In this document: positions 1 through 5,392 of the stretch, piece by piece
Layout: each line of letters opens with the position of its first letter
Position numbering within the stretch: the first letter of the stretch is position 1
From: Leptolyngbyaceae cyanobacterium SM1_3_5
Lineage (GTDB): Bacteria > Cyanobacteriota > Cyanobacteriia > Elainellales > Elainellaceae
Reading direction: 5' to 3'
Length of the DNA: 7,499 nucleotides
Assembly (NCBI GenBank): GCA_012031475.1
Contig: JAAUTJ010000218.1
Coordinates: 1-7,499, forward strand
Notes under the pieces: model-generated
Databases searched by the model: none
What the model saw: only the letters and a program-made list of their open reading frames with translations
What the model was told of the DNA's origin: nothing
Translations under genes and position numbers: made by a program

Positions 1-321
1 CTCGATCGGATTAGTTGGAAACATCATCGTTCCTCCGCCAATGTCGATCACGCCCATGTCTCACCGATCGCCTTCGATCGGATTAGTTGGAAACGCGCAC
101 AGCGGCAGGCCGAAATCGGGACTGATGACGGTCTCACCGATCGCCTTCGATCGGATTAGTTGGAACCTCGCTTAGCTGTTGCAGCAGTGCCTTTAGCTGC
201 TCAATATCTGTCTCACCGATCGGCTTCGATTGGATTAGTTGGAAACCGCTGGATTGTGCCGCTAGGGTCAAAGATGCGGGCTGTGTCTCACTGCTCGCCC
301 CTGATCAAATCAATAAACTCC
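1..321 (+). CRISPR. CRISPR array A, type III-like repeat, trailer end (continues left of window)
   Basis: Repeats lie at 1-22 (partial, cut by the edge), 58-94 (taken as reference), 131-166 (one A missing from the terminal GGAAAC), 210-246 (two substitutions) and 285-321 (degenerate). Spacers are 23-57 (35 nt), 95-130 (36), 167-209 (43) and 247-284 (38). The 37-nt repeat starts GTCTCACC, holds a perfect CCGATCG/CGATCGG stem with a 4-nt CCTT loop, and ends TTGGAAAC. From memory, a GTCTC start and TTGGAAAC end also characterise the type III-B repeat of Synechocystis 6803; this is a resemblance, not a typing. The last repeat keeps its first half and loses its second, so leader and transcription should come from the left, crRNAs reading on +. 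The terminator hairpin just downstream agrees. No cas genes are in view. Confidence 0.93.
285..321 (+). repeat. Degenerate terminal repeat of CRISPR array A
   Basis: The first seven bases (GTCTCAC) and the internal TCGCC and GATC blocks match the consensus at the same offsets, while the GGATTAGTTGGAAAC end is lost. The palindromic stem is no longer formed. Decay restricted to the 3' half is the usual look of the leader-distal repeat, which orients the array left to right. Confidence 0.75.
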
Positions 322-323
322 TC

Positions 324-358
324 AAAAACCATGCTCGATCGAGTGTGGTTTTTTCTTT
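324..358 (+). terminator. Intrinsic terminator after array A
   Basis: Arms 324-338 and 339-353 are complementary throughout apart from two G-T wobbles, centred on CTCGATCGAG, and are followed by T6CTTT. The A-run on the left arm means the hairpin could also work on the minus strand. It sits just after the degenerate last repeat and about 90 bp before brnT, so it would isolate the toxin gene from array transcription. The same hairpin recurs after array B. Confidence 0.75.
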
Positions 359-408
359 GGGGTAGTGGAATCGATCGCGATTTTGAGGCAGTCGCTTACG
401 TCAGCACT

Positions 409-439
409 TTGAAGTTGTCGGTACGATTGTGCATACAAT
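409..439 (+). promoter_or_regulatory. Candidate brnTA promoter with overlapping inverted repeat (possible BrnA operator)
   Basis: A -10-like TACAAT lies at 434-439 and a -35-like TTGAAG at 409-414, with a rather long 19-nt spacer. The -10 is overlapped by an inverted repeat: ATTGT (426-430), four bases, ACAAT (435-439). BrnA-type antitoxins are DNA-binding proteins that repress their own promoter, so this palindrome is a sensible operator (inference). The ATG of brnT follows the -10 by only 6 nt, so the transcript would begin at or next to the start codon, implying leaderless translation of the toxin. Confidence 0.45.
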
Positions 440-445
440 AGAAAG

Positions 446-709
446 ATGTCATATCAGTGGGACAGAGACAAAGCCGCAGCCAACCTCCGCAAGCACGGAA
501 TCGATTTTGCTGATGCGGTGTCAGTTTTCTCAGATGATTTGGCAATTACGCTGACCGATGAGCGATTTGAGGAAGAACGATTTATTTCGATTGGAATGGA
601 CAGCTTCGGGCGTATTTTAGTTGTTGTCTACACCATGCGTGGTAATCAAATTCGATTAATTTCTGCTCGTCGGGCAACTCGTCAAGAACAAACACAGTAC
701 GAAGAATAA
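446..709 (+). CDS. brnT: BrnT-family toxin (type II toxin-antitoxin, RelE-like RNase fold)
   Basis: An 87-residue protein with the family hallmarks: an N-terminal YQWDRDKAAANLRKHGIDF (residues 3-21; the W-D-x-x-K-A-x-x-N-x-x-K-H-G pattern) and a C-terminal RLISARRATRQE (70-81). Full length matches the usual 85-95 residues of BrnT (formerly DUF497). Family members are ribonucleases that block translation and are held inactive by BrnA; activity here is inferred. The start at 446 is fixed by the family's N-terminus; no spaced Shine-Dalgarno is visible (GAAAG touches the ATG). The gene is 4 bp upstream of brnA, forming a toxin-first operon as usual for this pair. It is notable for lying between two CRISPR arrays with the same repeat. 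Confidence 0.93.
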   Translation: MSYQWDRDKAAANLRKHGIDFADAVSVFSDDLAITLTDERFEEERFISIGMDSFGRILVVVYTMRGNQIRLISARRATRQEQTQYEE

Positions 710-713
710 ATCA

Positions 714-971
714 ATGGAAGCAGAATACGATTTTAGTCAAGGAAAAAGGGGGGCGATCGAGCCAACTGCATCCGGAAAAACTCGCATTACAATTCGTCTC
801 GATGATGACGTTTTGGCTTGGTTTCGTGAACAAGTTCATCTTGCAGGCGGAGGCAACTATCAAACTTTAATTAATGACGCATTGCGACAATACATTCAAC
901 AATCTCATGAACCGCTCGAAGCAACACTACGGCGAGTTGTCAGAGAAGAACTTGAACGTGCTAATCAATGA
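714..971 (+). CDS. brnA: BrnA-family antitoxin (ribbon-helix-helix DNA-binding protein)
   Basis: An 85-residue protein. The N-terminus YDFSQGKRGAI (residues 5-15) is the toxin-contacting style leader typical of BrnA. TRITIRLDDDVLAWFREQ (23-40) is a ribbon-helix-helix strand plus helix, followed by GNYQTLINDALRQYI (47-61), the second helix with the common Y-Q-x-L-I-N-x-x-L pattern. The charged tail (69-85) may bind toxin or DNA. It should neutralise BrnT and repress the operon promoter. GAAGA at 701-705, inside the end of brnT, is a reasonable ribosome site 8 nt from the ATG, so the antitoxin has a better initiation signal than the toxin. Its stop at 971 is about 50 bp before the first damaged repeat of array B. 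Confidence 0.92.
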   Translation: MEAEYDFSQGKRGAIEPTASGKTRITIRLDDDVLAWFREQVHLAGGGNYQTLINDALRQYIQQSHEPLEATLRRVVREELERANQ

Positions 972-1017
972 GATTGAAAGGTTATTTTTGTTGCGATCGC
1001 CTACAATCAAAATAGTT
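972..1017 (+). other. Short gap between brnA and array B; possible weak leader/promoter
   Basis: An AT-rich stretch holding a HIP1 octamer (993-1000). A TACAAT at 1002-1007 resembles a -10 but lacks a well-spaced -35; TTGTTG (988-993) with AATAGT (1011-1016) has 17-nt spacing but both boxes are poor. No brnTA terminator is visible, so array B could also be transcribed by read-through from brnA. It is too short and dissimilar to count as a recognised CRISPR leader. Confidence 0.2.
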
Positions 1018-1430
1018 ATGTTACCGATCGACTTTCGGATTAGTTGAAAACCGCTTGCGCCCGATTGCCTCTTCCACAGTGGCGTTCTTGATTAAGCCTT
1101 GCCGATCGCCCTCTGATCGGATTAGTTGGAAACTTTTCTTAGTTCCCAAGGGATGCGCGGGCAAAGGTTGTCTCACCGATCGCCTTCAATCGGATTAGTT
1201 GGAAATACCAGATAATACAAAAGCCAGTCCGCCTCACAGGTGTACGCCCATGTCTCACCGATCGGCTTCGATCGGATTAGTTGGAAACATTTCGTAGTCG
1301 ATTGCGGCTGCAAGAGATGTCATAACGGAGTCTCACCGATCGGCTTCGATCGGATTAGTTGAAAACTTCATCTTCCATTGGATATCTTCAGTCCACTCGT
1401 AGATTGAGAAGCCTTTCCAGGCTGCAAACT
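1018..1430 (+). CRISPR. CRISPR array B, same repeat as array A, with damaged first repeats
   Basis: Repeats lie at about 1018-1051 (3 bp missing in the stem, start eroded), 1096-1133 (start eroded, one base inserted in the stem-loop), 1170-1206 (two substitutions), 1252-1288 (full, loop GCTT instead of CCTT) and 1330-1366 (GCTT loop, TTGAAAAC end). Spacers are 1052-1095 (44 nt), 1134-1169 (36), 1207-1251 (45) and 1289-1329 (41). Beyond 1366 there is room for one more spacer, to about 1405-1410, and a very degenerate last repeat containing the small stem GCCT/AGGC (1411-1422) and a GCAAAC end. Repeat orientation equals array A, so crRNAs should also read on +. Spacers are unique, with no copies shared with array A. 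Probably an older, separated or duplicated piece of the same locus. Confidence 0.9.
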
Positions 1431-1434
1431 ACTA

Positions 1435-1470
1435 AAAAACCACACCCGATCGAGTGTGGTTTTTCTTTTT
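1435..1470. terminator. Bidirectional intrinsic terminator between array B and the helicase gene
   Basis: A perfect 11-bp stem (1435-1445 with 1454-1464) with an 8-nt loop, followed by T5CTTTTT on + and preceded by A6, which gives a T-run on the minus strand. It lies between the + strand array and the minus-strand helicase whose stop is at 1495, so it can end both convergent transcripts. It shares 18 identical bases, CGATCGAGTGTGGTTTTT, with the terminator after array A. Confidence 0.8.
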
Positions 1471-1494
1471 CAAAACAGTTCGCTCGCCGTCTTT

Positions 1495-2913
1495 TTAGTC
1501 GATTAAAGTAGCGAGGAAATCTAGTTTTTCTTGCCAGTTTTCGTCGTGGCGAAGGACGAAGACTGAGTAGTTCGAGTGATAGGTGAGGTTGTCTCGATCG
1601 ATGCGATCGCGCTGTTGCTGGTCGGAGTGGTCGTGAGCAGAACCGTCGCAAAAAATGGCGATGCCTTGCGATCGATAGAGGAAATCCGGCTTGCAGTTGG
1701 CTTCAGCGATCAGGGCTTGTGCGGCATCCGGCAGCTTCAGGCCGCGCTGATAGATGGCATCGAGGACTTGTTGTTCAAATAGAGAATGGCGATCGACTTG
1801 GGCGCAAAGTTGCTGATAGTGAGCATCGCGAGGAATGGGGCGATCGTAACTCACCGTACTGCCTGTCAACTGTTCTAGCCAGGAGCGAATCAGATGGCGA
1901 TTGAGCAGCGGATGATCAAACTGATTGCGGTAAGAGAGCAGGCATTCATAGCAGGCTTGGCTACAGCTTTGCTTGGGATGGATGAAGTGGCAAATATCCA
2001 GCGCGGCTTGAGCGATCGCCTGAAACGCCTGGGGCTTGAGCAACTGCGACAACACGCCCGCACCGCCCTCCGCCGCTTCCCAAAACAGAAAATGCCTGCC
2101 CTGTCCCAAGCGTTCCGAGCAAAGTTCATCATCTTCGAGCTTATAGACCGCCTGAATCGATCGCTCTAGGGCAAACTGAAGCGTTGCCAAAAATGCTTCG
2201 GCGGTTTCGTTTAGAGCGATCATCGGTTCAACTACGAGGATGTTGCTGGTGTCTTGAACGAGGAGATGAACTTCGGGAGTTGGGAGTGAAGAGTCGATCG
2301 CCGAATTGGTTTGTCGATTTCCCTCTCCCCACAAGCCCGTCTTACCATCAAGCTTGAAACCCCGCTCCTGATTGCGCTTTGAGCCGCGATTGATCCACCA
2401 CAGCTTCGCCGTTTCGCCGTAAGTGAGCTTTAATAGCGGCGTTCCGTCTGCGGCTGCGACCGTTGCGGTTTCGCGGTTTTGGGCATCGTAGCGGAAGTGC
2501 GTTGTCAGGTTGTAGCCATATTTGAGGCGTTCTTCTTCATCGCAGGTGATGCGTTCGCGCCTGCGGGTGATCATCGTGCCCATTTCCAGAACGCGATTGA
2601 GCTTGGCGGGATTGCCGTTGCGATCGCTCACCAGCCGCGATCGACAGTTTTCGCAGGTGTCGCGCAGCGAGTTGTCGCCATCGTGGAAGTAGCCGCAGTT
2701 GGGGCAAACGCTGACGCGCTGATAGTCGCGATCGATGCCGCCAGCCGGAACGCGAGTTTTGTAAACTTCAAACTTGCTGCCTTCGTAGTACAAAAAGTTG
2801 CTGGGCGCAAATTCGCGCAGGGCAACGACGCGAGGCCGCGAGACAAATTCACCTTTGTCGCCAGCGGGAATATACGCCCGCACAGGCAGACGCGGAAAGT
2901 TGTATCCCGGCAA
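1495..2913 (-). CDS. Helicase fragment 3: zinc knuckle, DUF1998 and C-terminal Vsr/DUF559-like nuclease domain
   Basis: The TTG at 2913 is an internal Leu (restored residue 1313), within ...YRYFAAEGFLPGYNFPRLPV, most of which lies upstream in this same frame. Features: CPNC...CENC (Cys 1382, 1385, 1399, 1402), a probable zinc knuckle; DUF1998 from about 1522, with LVQDTSNILVVEP, the FWEAAEGGAGVLSQLL block and a Cys cluster at 1620, 1629, 1633 and 1636 (CSQACYECL), matching the four-Cys site known in MrfA; then a C-terminal domain with KPDFLY (Asp 1722), IAIFCDGSAHD (Asp 1735, His 1739), QRDRIDRDNL and VFVLRHDENW. That last order is like Vsr and DUF559 PD-(D/E)XK nucleases. Nuclease activity is inferred from pattern only. 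The stop lies about 30 bp from the bidirectional terminator. Confidence 0.82.
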   Translation of the reverse strand: MPGYNFPRLPVRAYIPAGDKGEFVSRPRVVALREFAPSNFLYYEGSKFEVYKTRVPAGGIDRDYQRVSVCPNCGYFHDGDNSLRDTCENCRSRLVSDRNGNPAKLNRVLEMGTMITRRRERITCDEEERLKYGYNLTTHFRYDAQNRETATVAAADGTPLLKLTYGETAKLWWINRGSKRNQERGFKLDGKTGLWGEGNRQTNSAIDSSLPTPEVHLLVQDTSNILVVEPMIALNETAEAFLATLQFALERSIQAVYKLEDDELCSERLGQGRHFLFWEAAEGGAGVLSQLLKPQAFQAIAQAALDICHFIHPKQSCSQACYECLLSYRNQFDHPLLNRHLIRSWLEQLTGSTVSYDRPIPRDAHYQQLCAQVDRHSLFEQQVLDAIYQRGLKLPDAAQALIAEANCKPDFLYRSQGIAIFCDGSAHDHSDQQQRDRIDRDNLTYHSNYSVFVLRHDENWQEKLDFLATLID

Positions 2914-3055
2914 GAAGCCTTCGGCGGCAAAGTAGCGGTAAGGGTAAAACTCAAATTCGCTCGTGCTGCGCTTAGTTTGAGATTGACCGACCAGAAATCG
3001 ATTTGGCGGCGGGCTTCGCGCTCTTGCGACTCGGCGATCGCTCGCTCTTCTGCCG

Positions 3056-5392
3056 TCACATTGCCCTTAGCCGATCGTCGATCGTCCGTCGCGCTTCGTC
3101 CTGCTGAGCAACCGCATCGCTGTACAGTCGTCGCCAGCGTTCACAGGCGCGATCGAACTCGTTGAGGGCGTTTGTCAATGTGTGGTGCAGCCAGTCGGGA
3201 GAATACCAGGAGCCGCGATCGAGGTCGGCTTGACAAAACAAATCGGTCAAAATCGCCTGCATCGCCTGCTGGCGGCGGGCAAGTCCTGACGGGGTGAGCG
3301 ATAGCTGCGTTTTTACCGAATCTTTGAGCGGATAGCCGTCACGATCGAGGTCGAGAATTTGGTTCATCGAGTCGCCCAGGTCGAGTCCGGTGTGGGCGAG
3401 CCAGATCGAGTGGAGATGCGATCGCACTAAGTCCTGATTGCCGAGTTCCAGCTTTGGTGGCACGACAACACCCGCCACCATTTGTTCTTGTCGCCGGAAA
3501 AAATACTGGTCGTGACCGCTGCCAACTTGAGGCGTTAGGTAATCAACCAGTGCTCCCTGTCCGCTGCGTCCGGCACGTCCGCTGCGCTGTGCGTAGTTGG
3601 CTGGACTGGGCGGCACGTTGCGGAGGTGAACCACATTCAAATCAGAAATGTCGATGCCTAATTCCATCGTTGGCGAGCAGAACAGGGCGGCGAGTTCGCC
3701 TTTGCGAAATTGTTCTTCTCGCGCCTGCCTTGCTTCGTTTTTGACCTGTCCCGTATGTTCACGCCCTTCCATATTTTGAATCTGGCGGGCGTTGGTTTCA
3801 TAAAAAGTTTGAAAGAACTGATTGACGGGAATTGCTCGATCTTCGCTGCCCTGAAGCCGCCGCGATGTCACCGGATCGGGTGGAATCGCCTCAACTTTTT
3901 GCGCCGTCCACAGCATCGAGTCGATCCGCAGTTGCACCTCGCTGCCTTCTCGCACCAGATAGCCTGTGTCACACAAGATTTGAATCAGGGCTTTGATCAG
4001 GGCGATCGCCTCGCCATCCACCAGCGGCTGAAGCAGCCAGTCCCACGCAACGGGCGATCGCAGAAATCGACCAATTTTACTGCGCGGCGTCAGCTTCACT
4101 TTGGCGCGATTGGCGCGATCGTACCGTCCTGAAGCGGGATCACCTCGCTCGATCGTTGCCCAGGTTGCTTCGTGCAACAGTTCGTGAGCGTCGAATTTCC
4201 AGGGGTCTTTGAGTGCCTGATTAATTTCGCGCTTGAGTTGTTCGATTCGATCGGGTTGGAGGGAGAGGGCATCGATCGCGAGTTCGCGGCGAAGCTGGTC
4301 GAGAAGGGCTTTGGCGGCGATCGATCGCTGTTCGGGAGTCGCAATTCGTAAAATCGGATCAGTTTGCCAAAGCTGCGATCGACAGACTTCTTCGAGTTCG
4401 GCGTATTCCAGCTTCAGCAAGCCGCACTGCTCCAGATTCGGCTGTACAATCCGCCAGCCGCGCCGCAGATCTTCATACAGGCGATATTCAACCAGGTTGC
4501 GGAAAGCTTCTTCGTTGCGGCGTTTGCCGCTGCCGTAGTCGGCGGGCTGGCGAGCGTAGTCAGTCTGCTGCAAATTCATCTGCTTGCAGACTTCGCTGGC
4601 AAGCTGGCTGTGGGTGAGGAAGCGATTGCGGCTGAGTGCGCCGTTGAGTGCCGATCGCAAAAAGCTCGTTTGGACAAAATCGTTGAAGTGTCCAGCCTGC
4701 AATGAGGCATCTTGGCGATTGTCGGTGAAGCTGAGAATTTTGGCGGCTTCAGATCTGTCGCCCAAGATCGTTTTCAGGCGGCTGACGGTCGAAAGGCAAA
4801 GCAGCGTCGTCGCCGTACTGCGTCCTTCACTGCTAAGGCGTGAGAGCTTGGTGAATTCGTTTTTGCGTTTGTCGTGCGCGATGCCGCAGTTGAGGCAGGT
4901 GAGAAACGGCTTCGGCACAAACCAGGCAGAAACGCCTTCTAGCAGCGAATTCGTCACCGTTCCATTGGGCAGAACGCGCAGGCGACGGGGAATGAAATCG
5001 GCATATTCTTTTTTCGGGACTCGACCTTCGCGCTTGGTTTCTTTGAACCAGCTATCGGGCAGCCGCTCCTCATCGCCTTCATTCCACAGTTCCGGTTCAT
5101 CCAGCGTCAGATAGCCCGCCTGCACATCTTCGCTGTCGTTGCGATCGAGCGCCACTGCCAAAGCCGGAGTCACCTTTTGTCCTTCCGACTCATAGCGCAC
5201 TCCATAGTAGTCCTGTCCACACTCGCGGCAAAAGACCAGCGGGTAAAGCAAGCGATCGTCAGTCGTGGCGTACTGACCTTCCAGGGTGAGCGATCGTCCT
5301 GTCCGAGATTCGAGCGTCGCATAGACGCTGCCGCCCTGCGAGATGAACTGATGCAGGCGAAACGCCAACCCGCCCGTTTTGCTGCCCCACAA
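3056..5392 (-). CDS. Helicase fragment 2: Cys-pair insert and ATPase lobe 2 (motifs IV-VI)
   Basis: The nominal TTG start at 5392 is simply the Leu codon of the restored ...KQTF-LWGSKTGG join, not a real initiation site; no ribosome site precedes it. In restored numbering: CREC (540-543) and CLNC (651-654), two Cys pairs that could form one zinc site; SFTDNRQDA (706-714), a motif IV-like block typical of these proteins; LFCSPTMELGIDISDLN (1055-1071), motif V; and QRSGRAGRSGQ (1087-1097), motif VI with its arginine finger region. A long charged helical stretch (about 770-960) separates motif IV from motif V. The end, RTIDDRLRAM, is where the second lost base sends the frame to a stop. Coding quality is even throughout, which argues against long-term decay. 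Confidence 0.8.
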   Translation of the reverse strand: MWGSKTGGLAFRLHQFISQGGSVYATLESRTGRSLTLEGQYATTDDRLLYPLVFCRECGQDYYGVRYESEGQKVTPALAVALDRNDSEDVQAGYLTLDEPELWNEGDEERLPDSWFKETKREGRVPKKEYADFIPRRLRVLPNGTVTNSLLEGVSAWFVPKPFLTCLNCGIAHDKRKNEFTKLSRLSSEGRSTATTLLCLSTVSRLKTILGDRSEAAKILSFTDNRQDASLQAGHFNDFVQTSFLRSALNGALSRNRFLTHSQLASEVCKQMNLQQTDYARQPADYGSGKRRNEEAFRNLVEYRLYEDLRRGWRIVQPNLEQCGLLKLEYAELEEVCRSQLWQTDPILRIATPEQRSIAAKALLDQLRRELAIDALSLQPDRIEQLKREINQALKDPWKFDAHELLHEATWATIERGDPASGRYDRANRAKVKLTPRSKIGRFLRSPVAWDWLLQPLVDGEAIALIKALIQILCDTGYLVREGSEVQLRIDSMLWTAQKVEAIPPDPVTSRRLQGSEDRAIPVNQFFQTFYETNARQIQNMEGREHTGQVKNEARQAREEQFRKGELAALFCSPTMELGIDISDLNVVHLRNVPPSPANYAQRSGRAGRSGQGALVDYLTPQVGSGHDQYFFRRQEQMVAGVVVPPKLELGNQDLVRSHLHSIWLAHTGLDLGDSMNQILDLDRDGYPLKDSVKTQLSLTPSGLARRQQAMQAILTDLFCQADLDRGSWYSPDWLHHTLTNALNEFDRACERWRRLYSDAVAQQDEARRTIDDRLRAM

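Noticed and set aside
160..441. Open frame of 93 codons crossing array A and the brnT upstream region
   Set aside because: It runs through CRISPR repeats, spacers and a terminator, and resembles no protein family.
446..971. CreTA-like RNA toxin-antitoxin guarding CRISPR
   Set aside because: Both genes are full-length proteins of the BrnT and BrnA families; no mini-ORF toxin or repeat-like antitoxin RNA is seen here.
1391..1429. Alternative last repeat of array B starting GTCCACTCG
   Set aside because: It would leave only a 24-nt spacer and aligns poorly with the consensus; placing the degenerate repeat after about 1405 fits spacer lengths better.
2628..3059. Minus-strand frame starting MTAEERAIAESQERE as a separate small gene
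   Set aside because: Its first 20 or so residues are the bridge between the second and third frameshifts of the helicase; after 2995 it is out of frame.
2479..3165. Long + strand open frame (228 codons) opposite the helicase gene
   Set aside because: It is the complement of strongly coding minus-strand sequence with clear zinc-knuckle motifs; Ala/Val-rich composition is typical of an antisense shadow. Other + strand frames in 1576-6858 were rejected for the same reason.
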